This document shows, in pieces, positions 50,378 through 59,068 of a stretch of DNA of 64,000 bases. The position numbers and the translations under genes were made by a program. This DNA is from Nitriliruptor sp040882055 (lineage in GTDB: Bacteria; Actinomycetota; Nitriliruptoria; Nitriliruptorales; Nitriliruptoraceae). Location: contig JBBECA010000072.1 of assembly GCA_040882055.1 (NCBI GenBank), forward strand, positions 14,311-78,310. The letters are read 5' to 3'. The notes under the pieces are model-generated. The model did no database searches and was not told the origin of the DNA. It saw nothing but the letters and a program-made list of their open reading frames with translations. Positions within the stretch are counted from its first letter, which is position 1. Each line of letters opens with the position of its first letter.

Positions 50378-51127
50378 TCACGCGGTAGCCGCACCGCCGT
50401 CGGGATCGAGCACGCCGGCGTGGGCCCGGACGGTCCGGTCGATCTCGGCGGCGAGGGCCTGGGCGAGGAACGGACGCACCACCTCGAGCGCGATGGGGCG
50501 CAGCCGCTGCAGCGAGCCCACCACCTCCGAGGTGCCGAGGGCGTCCTCGCGGCCCTCGAGCAGCGGGGTGAGCAGGTGATCGGAGACCAGCTCGAGGAAG
50601 CGGCGCGCGATGTCGCCGACGTCCTCGCGGATGGCGGCGACGAGGTCGAACACCACCTCCATGGACACCCCGAGGCGGACCAGTTCGGTGCCGGCCTCGA
50701 CGATCATGGGTGAGGGCGCGACCAGGTCGCCGCGATCGTCCACCTCGATCAGGCCGAGCGCGAGCGCCCGCTCCATGAGCTCGGGGCGATCGGCGATCGC
50801 CGGGAACCGCTCGGTCAGCTCGGCGAAGGTGTAGGTGACGGGCTGCTCGTCGGTGAGCGGCGCCGTCAGCAGGTGCTGGAAGCCGAGCAGGTCGCCGAGG
50901 TCGCCCCCGGTCGACCAGATGTCGAGCGTCTGGCGGATCGCCTCGAGGCTGAAGCCGCGCTGCTGCAGCTCGTCGATGAGACGCAGCCGGTGGAGGTGCT
51001 CCTCGCCGTAGTACCCGGTCCGTCCCTCGAGCTCGGGGGCGGGCAGCAGGCCACGTTGCTGGTACGCGCGGACGTTCCGGGACGTGGTCCCGGCGGCGGT
51101 GGCGAGCTCGTCGATGCGTAGCTTCAT
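50378..51127 (-). CDS. MerR family regulator
   Basis: A 249-residue regulator with an N-terminal MerR HTH (MKLRIDELATAAGTTSRNVRAYQQRGLLP, written in part; wing ending GYYGEEHLHRLRLI) and a long helical C-terminal domain without clustered cysteines, so not a metal sensor of the classic kind. The ATG at 51127 follows TACGCT (51141-51136) by 8 nt with no ribosome site, suggesting a leaderless message. It is divergent from the alpha/beta hydrolase gene, its likely target. Confidence 0.87.
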   Translation of the reverse strand: MKLRIDELATAAGTTSRNVRAYQQRGLLPAPELEGRTGYYGEEHLHRLRLIDELQQRGFSLEAIRQTLDIWSTGGDLGDLLGFQHLLTAPLTDEQPVTYTFAELTERFPAIADRPELMERALALGLIEVDDRGDLVAPSPMIVEAGTELVRLGVSMEVVFDLVAAIREDVGDIARRFLELVSDHLLTPLLEGREDALGTSEVVGSLQRLRPIALEVVRPFLAQALAAEIDRTVRAHAGVLDPDGGAATA

Positions 51128-51273
51128 GGCGGCGGAGCGTAACCGGCGGGATGACGCCCCACCGGTCGCCGTGCCCCCCTCGCTGCGTCGAAGGGTGCCG
51201 ACGACGCTCCGGTAACGTGCCAGCGTCCGGTGTCGGATGGGCGCGCCCAGCGTGCCGACCATGGAGGTGCGCG

Positions 51274-52278
51274 GTGACCCGAGGACGGCTGGCAGCGATC
51301 GCGACGGGGGCCGTGGCGGCCGGCGTGGCGTGGGAGGCGGTCCGCCGCCGTGACGTGGCGGCGCTCGACGCCGACCCACACCGTGACGTGCTGACGGCCA
51401 TCCCGCCGGGGCGGCCGACCTCGCTGCGCACGGAGGACGGCACCACCCTCTGCGTCCGCCACCACGACCCGGCTGAGGCCCGGGCCGCCATCGTGTTCGC
51501 CCACGGGTGGGGGATGGGCACCCGGTTCTGGATCCACCAGCTGCGGGCGTTCGCTCCCGACCACCAGGTGATCGCCTACGACCAACGCGGTCACGGCGGG
51601 AGCGGCCACGTCGGGGAGGACGGGTTCACGATCGACGCGCTCGGCCGCGACCTCGCCGACGTCGTCGAAGCGTTCGCGCGCCCCGACCTACCGGTCGTCG
51701 TCGTCGGCCACAGCCTCGGCGGCATGTCGATCCTCGCGTCCGCCCGCGACGGTCGGTTGCTCGCCCGCGCCAGCGGGGCGGTGCTCGTGGACACCGGCGC
51801 CGGGGAGCTGACGAGGGGCATGTTCGCCGGCCTCGGCGTCCTCGAGGAGCTGCTCGGCGACATCGGTGCCAGGGCGCTGCGAGCCCGACTACCGGTCCCG
51901 CACCGCACCACGCCGCTGTCGTCGCGGGCGGTCAAGGCGGTCTCGCTCAGCCCCACCGCGTCGCCGTCGGCCGTGGCGCTCACCGAGCAACTGTTCATCG
52001 ACGCCCCCGTCGACACCCGCGCCAACCTCGGGGTCACCCTCACCGACCTCGATCTGTCCGACGCCGTCCCGCTGTGGAAGGTCCCGTCGACGGTGGTCGT
52101 CGGCCGACAGGACCGCATGACGCCGCGCCACCACAGCGAGCGTCTGGTCCGTGAGCTCCCCGACGCCGAGCTGGTGATCGTCGAGCGCGCCGGACACCAG
52201 TCGCCGCTCGAGCGGCCCGAGGAGGTCACCGCCGCGATCCGCCACCGCGTCGATCTCGCCGTCGCGGCGGCCACCTGA
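51274..52278 (+). CDS. Alpha/beta hydrolase
   Basis: A 334-residue protein with an N-terminal hydrophobic segment and hydrolase domain: HGWGMG oxyanion region, DQRGHGGS, nucleophile GHSLGG, aspartate in VVGRQDRMTP and histidine in AGHQSP. The substrate is unknown. The GTG at 51274 has a GGAGGTG site. Divergent from the merR gene. Confidence 0.88.
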   Translation: MTRGRLAAIATGAVAAGVAWEAVRRRDVAALDADPHRDVLTAIPPGRPTSLRTEDGTTLCVRHHDPAEARAAIVFAHGWGMGTRFWIHQLRAFAPDHQVIAYDQRGHGGSGHVGEDGFTIDALGRDLADVVEAFARPDLPVVVVGHSLGGMSILASARDGRLLARASGAVLVDTGAGELTRGMFAGLGVLEELLGDIGARALRARLPVPHRTTPLSSRAVKAVSLSPTASPSAVALTEQLFIDAPVDTRANLGVTLTDLDLSDAVPLWKVPSTVVVGRQDRMTPRHHSERLVRELPDAELVIVERAGHQSPLERPEEVTAAIRHRVDLAVAAAT

Positions 52279-52405
52279 GCCCCGTCTGATCGCCGGTTCC
52301 CGGACGGCCGGGTTGTCCACACCCGAACGATGTGCCATCATCTCGTGATACATACCGCGACGTCACGCCCTGTGGCGGTCGCACCGCACGAGGAGAGGCA
52401 GCGCC

Positions 52406-54277
52406 GTGGGTCCGATCGAGAGCTTCACGCAGTTCGGCACCGACTGGTGGTACGTCGTCGTCCCCCTCGCCGTCGCTGGACTGATCGCCGCCGCCCTGGT
52501 CCGCGCATCCGCGCTCCCCGCGGGTGAGCGCGGGGTGCTGCTGCGCTTCGCGAACGGAGCGGGTCGCGTGATCGGCTGGCCGGACTGGGCCGCCGCGACC
52601 TCCCTGGTCGCCTTCGGGGCGATGCTCCTCGCGTTCTCGGGGTTCTTCTGGGACGTGGCGTGGCACGTGTCGATCGGTCGTGACGAGTTCCTCCTGAGCC
52701 CACCACACGTCCACCTGCTGCTCGCGACCACGGGTCTGGGCATCGCCGGCGCGCTCGGTGTCCACGTCGCCACCCGGACCGACGCCCCGGTCGGGTGGCA
52801 GGTGCGTCGCTGGCGGGTGCCGTTCGGTTGCGCCGGCCTCCTGGCGATGGGCGTGCTGGCCATCTCGGGCTACTGGGTCGACGAGTTCTGGCACGCCATC
52901 TACGGCCTCGACGTGACGATGTGGTCACCCCCGCACATGCTCATGATCGGATCGGTGATGTTCTCGCCGATCGCGACCTGGCTGGTCCTGGCCGAGGCCG
53001 GGCGCCGCCCCGTCTCGGACGGGCGCTCAGCGCCGCTGTCGGCGACCACCTCCGCGACGGGCACCCCGAGGTGGCGGCTGCTCCAACACCGGGTGATGGC
53101 CGGGCTGTCCGCCGGCGCCGTCCTGGTCGGGCTGTCGGTCGTCCAGTTCGAGTACGACCTGGCCGTGTCGGTCTGGCCGCAGGCAGCGCAGGTGGTGCTC
53201 ATCGCGCTGGCCGCCAGCGTCGGGCTGCTCCTGTCGCGGGTGGCCCTCGGCCGCGGCGGCGCCCTGGCGGCGGTCGGCGTGTTCGTCGTGCTCCGAGCCG
53301 TCATGGCCGTCGTGACCGCTGGGGTGTGGAGCCTCGAGGTGCCGCGCCTCCCGCTCTACCTCGCCTCGGCCATCGCCATCGAGGTGGTCTTCCTGCTCAC
53401 CCGTGGGCGGTCGTGGACCACCCGTGCCTACGCCGCGGGTGCCGCGGTCGGCACCTTCGGACTCGCGGGGGAGTGGCTCTGGATGCAGGTGTGGGGCTAC
53501 CACCCCTGGAGCATCGGGCTGTGGCCCGAGGTGCTGCTCGGCACCGCGGCGGCCATCGCGATCGCACCGATCGGCGTCGCCCTCGGCCGCGTCGTCTCGC
53601 ACCGGCCCATCGCGATCTCCGGCCGTGTCGCCGGCGCCGGCGCGCTCGTGGCGCTGCTCGCGCTGGCCCCGACCCTCGTGCGCCAGACCGCCGACGTCAG
53701 CGCACGGGTCACCTCCGAGGTGGTCTCGACCGACGCCGACGGACGGTCGCTCGTGGACGTCACGGTCGAGCTGACCCCGGGCGACGCGGCGGTCGACGCC
53801 GACCGGTTCGAGGTGTTCCAGTGGCAGGGCGGTGAACGGACCATCCGCCCGCTCGAGGCGACCGGCGAACCCGGCGTCTACACCATCGCCGAGCCCGCTC
53901 CGGTGGGCGGCGAACGCAAGACCATGGTCCTGCTCGCCAGCGGCTCGCAGCTCGGCGCCGTCCCGATCGCGCTCCCGGCTGACCCGGAGATCGGCGCCAG
54001 CGCGATCCCGTTCGAACCGGTCCGTGACGCCGAGATGGTCCCGCAGACCGATCTGTTCCTGCGGGAGGCCATCGCCGGTGCGCCGGAGTGGCCGGGGCGT
54101 ATCGCCGGCGGTGTCATCGCACTGGCCATCGGCGGCACCCTGGCCGCGATCGCTGCTGGTGTGGTCGGTCTCGACCGCCGGCGCGCGGGCCTCACCCTCC
54201 CCCCGGGTCGTCGCGACGATCGCGACGATCACGCGCCAGCAGGAACGTCGCGATCGCCAGCAGCAGCCCGGCGATGA
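52406..54277 (+). CDS. Large polytopic membrane protein, unknown
   Basis: A 623-residue protein with about ten membrane helices in the first 430 residues and a C-terminal outer domain (about 440-575) before a last helix. Conserved-looking polar residues in or near helices (FFWDVAWHVSIGRDEF, SPPHVHLL, YWVDEFWHAIYG, SPPHMLMIG) repeat a W-H plus PPH pattern twice, which suggests metal or heme ligands from an internal duplication. The GTG at 52406 has GAGGAG upstream. Its 3' end overlaps the next, convergent gene by 86 nt. Family unknown. Confidence 0.72.
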   Translation: MGPIESFTQFGTDWWYVVVPLAVAGLIAAALVRASALPAGERGVLLRFANGAGRVIGWPDWAAATSLVAFGAMLLAFSGFFWDVAWHVSIGRDEFLLSPPHVHLLLATTGLGIAGALGVHVATRTDAPVGWQVRRWRVPFGCAGLLAMGVLAISGYWVDEFWHAIYGLDVTMWSPPHMLMIGSVMFSPIATWLVLAEAGRRPVSDGRSAPLSATTSATGTPRWRLLQHRVMAGLSAGAVLVGLSVVQFEYDLAVSVWPQAAQVVLIALAASVGLLLSRVALGRGGALAAVGVFVVLRAVMAVVTAGVWSLEVPRLPLYLASAIAIEVVFLLTRGRSWTTRAYAAGAAVGTFGLAGEWLWMQVWGYHPWSIGLWPEVLLGTAAAIAIAPIGVALGRVVSHRPIAISGRVAGAGALVALLALAPTLVRQTADVSARVTSEVVSTDADGRSLVDVTVELTPGDAAVDADRFEVFQWQGGERTIRPLEATGEPGVYTIAEPAPVGGERKTMVLLASGSQLGAVPIALPADPEIGASAIPFEPVRDAEMVPQTDLFLREAIAGAPEWPGRIAGGVIALAIGGTLAAIAAGVVGLDRRRAGLTLPPGRRDDRDDHAPAGTSRSPAAARR

Positions 54278-54815
54278 CGACCCCGATGGGTCCGATCGCG
54301 TCCGCGAACGACCGGACGATGCCGCCGGACCGCGAGGTCGGGTCGGCGAGGACGACGGCGACGAAGGCGGCCGCGAGCACGGTGACCGCGCCGAGGGTCA
54401 GCCGGCGGCCGCGCTGACCGAGGCCCATCCGCCCGGTGGCGACGCGCCCGGCGCGGACGATCCGGCGCACGCGGAGCACGCGGAGCGCCCCGACGGAGCG
54501 GACGAGTCGGAGCAGCTGCGCGGGCCCGACCGCGAACACGACCGCCGGCAGGACGACCGCCACCAGCGCGAGCAGCCACCGGTGCCGGCGCAGCCAACCC
54601 CGCTTGTCGCGCGCGAGCAGCAGCGGCACCGCGCCCTCGATCAGCAGCACCGCAGCCGAGGCCAGGTCGATCACGCGACCGGTGGTCGCCAGCGCGCCGT
54701 CCGCGAGGGTGAGGAACACCGCCGGGATCGAGGCCAAGGCGGCGATGAGGGCGGGGACCGCCAGTCGCTCGGCGAAGCGTTCGGCGGTCGCGTTCACGTC
54801 CTGCTCGTCGGGCAC
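54192..54815 (-). CDS. Voltage-sensor-like membrane protein
   Basis: A 207-residue protein with about five membrane segments. The fourth, LRLVRSVGALRVLRVRRIV, has arginines at every third or fourth place, as in S4 voltage-sensor helices. A final helix pair follows but no pore selectivity motif (TVGYG) is visible, so this is a sensor-only or non-channel protein. The 3' end overlaps the neighbour by 86 nt. Confidence 0.65.
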   Translation of the reverse strand: MPDEQDVNATAERFAERLAVPALIAALASIPAVFLTLADGALATTGRVIDLASAAVLLIEGAVPLLLARDKRGWLRRHRWLLALVAVVLPAVVFAVGPAQLLRLVRSVGALRVLRVRRIVRAGRVATGRMGLGQRGRRLTLGAVTVLAAAFVAVVLADPTSRSGGIVRSFADAIGPIGVVIAGLLLAIATFLLARDRRDRRDDPGGG

Positions 54816-54945
54816 GCCCCGACGATCCGGGTGCGAGGCCTCCGAGGCCGGGGCGGTGCCATCGCGTCGGATCGGGGGGTGCTCCGGTCGGCGTCACGGA
54901 CCTCGGTCGCCGGGACGGTAGCTGCCGCCCCGGGCGTCGGGGTCG

Positions 54946-56451
54946 TCAGAGCAGGCCCCGGACCGACTTCCGGTCGATCTTCAGCACCGGGGTGAGCGGC
55001 AACGCGTCGATCACACGCACGTCCCGTGGGTAGGACTTCGGGCCGAGCCGCTCGCGGGCCCAGGCGCGCAGCTCCTCGGCGTCCAGATCGTCGACGCCGG
55101 GCGCCGCCTGGACGAACGCGACGATCTCCTCGCCGACCTCGTCGTCGGGGCGGCCGACGACCGCGGCGGCGGCGACGGACCCGTGCTCGGCGAGCGCCTC
55201 CTCGACATCGCGCGGGTAGATGTTGAAACCGTTGCGGATCACGAGGTCCTTGAGGCGGTCGAGGATGGTCAGGAAGCCGTCCTCGTCGAGCGCGCCGACG
55301 TCTCCGGTCCGCACCCACCCGTCGGCGCGGAAGGTGTCGTGACCGTCCACCTCACCCCGGTAGCCGCGGGCCGTGGCGGCTGACCGGATCCAGACCTCGC
55401 CGGGGGTTCCGGCGGGGACCGGGTCCCCGGCGTCGTCGACGATGCGTAGCTCGGTGCCTGGCAGCGCTTGGCCGACGGTGCCGACCTTGCGGGCGGTCCG
55501 CCGGTTGACGGTGGCGGCCGCCGCGGTCTCGGTCAACCCGTACCCCTCGCAGACCGTGACCGAGGGGACGCGCTGCTCGAACTCGCGCAGGACCGCCGGC
55601 GGGAGCGGCGCCGAACCGCACACGACCCGCTGCAGGCTCGACAGGTCGTAGGTCTCGAGCGGCAGCGTGAGCAACACACGCAGCATGGTCGGCACCAGCG
55701 TCGCCTGCTCGAGGCGGTGCTCGGCGATCAGCTCGCAGGAGGCGACGGGGTCGAACCAGCGCTGGAGGACCGCGACGCTCGGGTCGGGGTCGTGGGCACC
55801 GGTGACCGTCACGAGCAGGCCGAAGGCGTGCGCGAGCGGGAGCGGGACGAGGGTCCGCGCGAGCCGGTCGTCGGTGGTCGCCTCGTAGCCGGCGCGGCCC
55901 GCGTGCCACAGGTTGGCGTGGGTGAGCTCCACACCCTTGGCTCGGCCGGTCGTGCCTCCGGTGTAGAGCAGCGCGGCGAGGTCGTCGTCCGCCCGGTCCA
56001 CGATGCCCGCGGGGTCGCCGCTCGCGAGGTCGGCGAGGGGGACGGTGCCCTCGAGCTCGCCGTCGAGGACGATCCGCAGGTCGAGCCCCTCCGCCGCCTG
56101 CTGGACGTTGGCCACGAACTCCGGCGTGGTGACGACCGCAGCAGCGCCGCTGTCGAGCAGGACGTGGCGGAGCTCCTGGGGTGGCAGCAGGAACAGCACC
56201 GGCGTGGCCACGAGCCCGGCGCGCCAACACGCCTGGTAGAGGACGCCGACGTCGGGTGTGGTGGCCATGACCAGCACGAGCCGGTCTCCGGGGGCGAGCC
56301 CGAGCGCGGTCAGGCCCCCGGCGATGCGCGTCACACGGTCGTGGAGCTCGCCGGTGGTCCACCAGCGGCCCTCGAACAGCAGCGAACGGTGATCGGGGTC
56401 GCGGCGAGCCGCCGCCTCGTCCGCCAGCACGCCGAGGTGGAGACGGGTCAC
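54946..56451 (-). CDS. AMP-forming acyl-CoA synthetase
   Basis: A 501-residue ANL enzyme that activates a carboxylic acid with ATP then CoA. Motifs: YTGGTTGRAKGVELTH (A3), GYGLTETA (A5), RTGDVG (A7), DRLKDLVIRNGFNIYPRDVE (A8; written only to 20 residues) and the C-terminal lysine in LKIDRKSVRG. Substrate unknown. The GTG at 56451 has GAGGAG; the upstream open frame is not coding. Confidence 0.92.
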   Translation of the reverse strand: MTRLHLGVLADEAAARRDPDHRSLLFEGRWWTTGELHDRVTRIAGGLTALGLAPGDRLVLVMATTPDVGVLYQACWRAGLVATPVLFLLPPQELRHVLLDSGAAAVVTTPEFVANVQQAAEGLDLRIVLDGELEGTVPLADLASGDPAGIVDRADDDLAALLYTGGTTGRAKGVELTHANLWHAGRAGYEATTDDRLARTLVPLPLAHAFGLLVTVTGAHDPDPSVAVLQRWFDPVASCELIAEHRLEQATLVPTMLRVLLTLPLETYDLSSLQRVVCGSAPLPPAVLREFEQRVPSVTVCEGYGLTETAAAATVNRRTARKVGTVGQALPGTELRIVDDAGDPVPAGTPGEVWIRSAATARGYRGEVDGHDTFRADGWVRTGDVGALDEDGFLTILDRLKDLVIRNGFNIYPRDVEEALAEHGSVAAAAVVGRPDDEVGEEIVAFVQAAPGVDDLDAEELRAWARERLGPKSYPRDVRVIDALPLTPVLKIDRKSVRGLL

Positions 56452-56584
56452 CGAACGCTCCTCATCCTGTGGGGCGCCGGACGCTAGCCAGCCGGCGAGA
56501 CGCGCGAGGGGCCACGGCGGCCCTCGGCCGAGCGGACGAGGGCGCGTCGGTACCGTCTGCCGACCGAACCGCGGGGGGTCCAGC

Positions 56585-57154
56585 GTGCAGAGCGCCACGA
56601 TCGTGGAGGTGGTGGGCTTCGCGCTCGTCGCCGGCCTCGCCGTGGCTGCGCTGTCCGCGCTGGTCCGTGCCGTGCGCCGAGGTCAGCACCCCGTGCTCGG
56701 TCCCGCGGTGCTCGACGGGGCCATCGTCGCGTCGCTCGTCGCGGTGGCGATCGCCACGCTGTCACCGATCGGGGAGCTCGGTACCCGGCTCGACGAAGCG
56801 TCCGAGATCAACCTCCGCCCGCTCGAGCGGATGGATGGTGCGCCGGAGATCTACGCGTTCATCAACCTGCTGTTGCTCGTCCCGACGATCGTGCTGCTGG
56901 CCCAGCGGTGGCGGCGCGCGGGGATGGTGCGCCTGGCCGCCACCGGGATCGCCGTCTCCCTCGGGATCGAACTGCTCCAGCTCGTGCACCCCTCACGGGG
57001 CACCAACGTCGACGACCTGCTGCTCAACAGCGCGGGCGCGGCCGTCGCCGCCGTGCTCGGTGTGGCCGTGCGGCGTCTCGCCGGTCCCCGTCCCGTCCGT
57101 CGCGGGACCGAGCGGAGGCCGGTGGAGCGTGAGCCCTGGGTGAGCTCGCGCTAG
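56585..57154 (+). CDS. VanZ family membrane protein
   Basis: A 189-residue protein with four membrane helices and the VanZ pattern: NLRPLERMD, INLLLLVP and SLGIELLQLVHPSRGTNVDDL. VanZ-like proteins are linked to glycopeptide (teicoplanin) tolerance in some bacteria; this role is not shown here. The GTG at 56585 follows a G-rich site. A TACCGT at about 56550 is a likely -10. Confidence 0.82.
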   Translation: MQSATIVEVVGFALVAGLAVAALSALVRAVRRGQHPVLGPAVLDGAIVASLVAVAIATLSPIGELGTRLDEASEINLRPLERMDGAPEIYAFINLLLLVPTIVLLAQRWRRAGMVRLAATGIAVSLGIELLQLVHPSRGTNVDDLLLNSAGAAVAAVLGVAVRRLAGPRPVRRGTERRPVEREPWVSSR

Positions 57155-57585
57155 TCCCGGACCGCCTCGGCGAGCTCGGCGAACCGATCGAGCGATCGCG
57201 CGACCTCGCCCCGCACGACCCGGATGGCGAACCGAGCGCGCACGGGCACCCGCCGGCCGAGGTCGGCCTCGACCCCCACGTGGACCCGGGTCAGACCGTC
57301 CTCCACGACCTCGAGCCGGTGGGTGGCCTCGACGCGGACGGGGTCGCGCAGGCGCCACGCGAACCGCTCCTCGGGCTCCCAGGCGACCACCTCGAGCTCG
57401 ACCTTCACGCTCACCCCGAGGGCGCCACCGCGCGCGACGAGACGCTGGCCCGCACCCACCTCACCTTCGGCGCGGACCGAGGAGGCGACCGTCAGCCACG
57501 TGGGGATGCGGTCGGGGTCGGTGAGCAGCTGCCAGCAGGTGCCCGGGGACGCGGTCACCGTGCGGTGTTCCTCGAAGCGTGGCAC
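57151..57585 (-). CDS. SRPBCC family protein
   Basis: A 144-residue START/Bet v1-like ligand-binding protein (VTASPGTCWQLLTDPDRIPTW at the start, a long C-terminal helix VVRGEVARSLDRFAELAE). It probably binds a hydrophobic ligand. The GTG at 57585 has an AGGA site; TAGGCT lies upstream. It is convergent with vanZ, overlapping by 4 nt. Confidence 0.78.
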   Translation of the reverse strand: MPRFEEHRTVTASPGTCWQLLTDPDRIPTWLTVASSVRAEGEVGAGQRLVARGGALGVSVKVELEVVAWEPEERFAWRLRDPVRVEATHRLEVVEDGLTRVHVGVEADLGRRVPVRARFAIRVVRGEVARSLDRFAELAEAVRD

Positions 57586-57653
57586 GCGAGTTCCTGTCGC
57601 CGGACCGCGCCGTGGCCGCACGTGAGCCTACGGAACCTCGTGCGCGAGGGGTC

Positions 57654-57693
57654 GTGAAGCGAGAGGGGGTAGAGCCCGGGGGTGTCGCCTCAC
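57654..57693. repeat. Structured repeat, copy C
   Basis: A 40-bp element with ends GTGAAGCGA (57654-57662) and TCGCCTCAC (57685-57693), the same length and terminal pairing as copies A and B that flank the HNH gene. The stem has a single A-C mismatch. The 20-bp palindrome that accompanies A and B is absent. It lies between the SRPBCC gene start and the hydrolase remnant. Confidence 0.8.
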
Positions 57694-57731
57694 GACCACG
57701 GCCCGGAGCACGGCCAGGGCCGCGGGCCCGT

Positions 57732-57836
57732 GTCCCGGACGCCGAGCTGGTCTGGGTCGACCGCAGCGGGCACTTCCCCCACCTCGACCGTCCCGAGGCC
57801 GTCACCGAGCTCATCCTGGAGAGCACCGCCACCTGA
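57732..57836 (+). pseudogene. Alpha/beta hydrolase 3' remnant
   Basis: The last 34 codons of a hydrolase-like gene: VPDAELVWVDRSGHFPHL with the family's catalytic-histidine motif GHFPH and the typical tail DRPEAVTELILES. No upstream part exists; repeat copy C lies 38 nt before it. Best read as a gene truncated by a deletion or insertion. Confidence 0.65.
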
Positions 57837-57849
57837 CCGGTGGCAGCGA

Positions 57850-58266
57850 TCAACCGCGCGCGTCGACACCGAGCTCATCGAGCAGGGCGGCGACCCGGTC
57901 GCGGATGTCGTCACGGATCGGACGCACCGCGTCGAGATCCTGCCCCGCGGGGTCCTCGAGCGCCCAGTCGACGTAGCGCTTGCCGGGCACGACCGGGCAG
58001 GTGTCGCCGCAGCCCATGGTGACGATGACATCGGCGGCGCCGAGCGTCTCCTCGTCCCACCTGCGGGGTTGGGTACCGGTGATGTCGATGCCGACCTCGT
58101 CCATCGCTTCGACGGCGGTGGGGTTGATCCGGTCCGCGGGCTCGGACCCTCCTGAGAGGACCTGGACCCGGTCGCCGCCGAGGTGTCGGGTCCAGCCGGC
58201 GGCCATCTGCGATCGGCCCGCGTTGTGGACGCAGAGGTAGAGGACGGTCGGTACGTCGGTGGTCAT
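57850..58266 (-). CDS. arsC: Arsenate reductase (ArsC, LMW phosphatase type)
   Basis: A 138-residue enzyme that reduces arsenate to arsenite. It has the P-loop CVHNAGRS (Cx5R) and a second redox motif CGDTCP typical of thioredoxin- or mycothiol-dependent ArsC, with RYVDWALEDPAG. The ATG at 58266 has GAGG upstream. It is in the operon of the ArsR fusion; arsenite produced here is exported by ACR3. Confidence 0.93.
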   Translation of the reverse strand: MTTDVPTVLYLCVHNAGRSQMAAGWTRHLGGDRVQVLSGGSEPADRINPTAVEAMDEVGIDITGTQPRRWDEETLGAADVIVTMGCGDTCPVVPGKRYVDWALEDPAGQDLDAVRPIRDDIRDRVAALLDELGVDARG

Positions 58267-58306
58267 CGGGTCACCTCGGTCGGGGTGGGTGAGGACGGTG
58301 GCGGGT

Positions 58307-58990
58307 TCACGCGGCGCAGGCGGCGCGGGCCAGCCGATCGACGCGCACTGCCAGATCGTCGTAGGTACGCGCGAACGCCCGGCGCGGGCCACCCACCGGG
58401 TCCGGGATCGACCAGTGCAGGCGGGGCACCGCGGCGTCCACCTGGGACTCGTGCGCGCGGTCGCACACCGAGACGACCAGGTCCGGTGTGGTGGCGATGG
58501 CGTCGTACCCGGTGGGTGTGGCGTCGTCGAGATCGATGCCGCGCTCGCGAGCGACCTCGATCGCCAGGGGGTGCACGTGGGTGGCGGGCTCGGTGCCGGC
58601 CGAGAGCGCGGGCTGGCCCGTCCGGGCGTGCCACAGCGCCGCGGCGAGCTGGGAGCGGGCCGAGTTCGCCGTGCAGACGAACAGCACCCGCTCGAGCGGC
58701 CCGGCCAGTGGCCGTGGCTCGTCGAGCGACGACGACGAGTGGCGTCCCAGCGCCACGTACCGGCGTCGGGCGTCCCCCTGCGACGGGGTGCGGACCACCA
58801 GCCCGGCCTCCTCGAGGACCCCGAGGTGGAAGGCGAGGAGGTTGGTGGGGAGCTCGAGGAGCTGGCCGAGCTGCGTGGGTGAGCGGTCCGAGAGCTGCAG
58901 GGCGTCGACGATGCGCAGGCGGGTCGGGTCGCCGAGCGCGCGGTGGATCGCGGCTCGGTCCTCGACGTCGTCCAGGGTTCGCTCAATCAT
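58307..58990 (-). CDS. ArsR regulator fused to LMW phosphatase domain
   Basis: A 227-residue fusion: an ArsR-type winged HTH (about 1-85; LGDPTRLRIVDALQLSDRSP) followed by a low-molecular-weight phosphatase/arsenate reductase domain (about 100-225) with P-loop FVCTANSARSQ and aspartate region SIPDPVGG. There is no ELCVCDL-type metal motif in the HTH part. It lies between arsC and the divergent ACR3 gene. A regulator that also reduces arsenate is the simplest reading. Confidence 0.9.
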   Translation of the reverse strand: MIERTLDDVEDRAAIHRALGDPTRLRIVDALQLSDRSPTQLGQLLELPTNLLAFHLGVLEEAGLVVRTPSQGDARRRYVALGRHSSSSLDEPRPLAGPLERVLFVCTANSARSQLAAALWHARTGQPALSAGTEPATHVHPLAIEVARERGIDLDDATPTGYDAIATTPDLVVSVCDRAHESQVDAAVPRLHWSIPDPVGGPRRAFARTYDDLAVRVDRLARAACAA

Positions 58991-58992
58991 CG

Positions 58993-59021
58993 TTGGGTCA
59001 ACGGTAGTTGAGGTGTAGGCT
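58993..59021 (+). promoter_or_regulatory. ars divergent promoter and operator
   Basis: TTGGGT (58993-58998), 17 nt, TAGGCT (59016-59021) form the ACR3 promoter. The inverted repeat TCAAC-N4-GTTGA (58998-59011) lies in the spacer, where ArsR-type repressors usually bind. On the other strand TACCGT (59006-59001) is a possible -10 for the ArsR fusion. Confidence 0.65.
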
Positions 59022-59068
59022 GGTGTCCACGATTCCCTCCCCGCCAGAACCGCTCGGAGCTCGTCACC

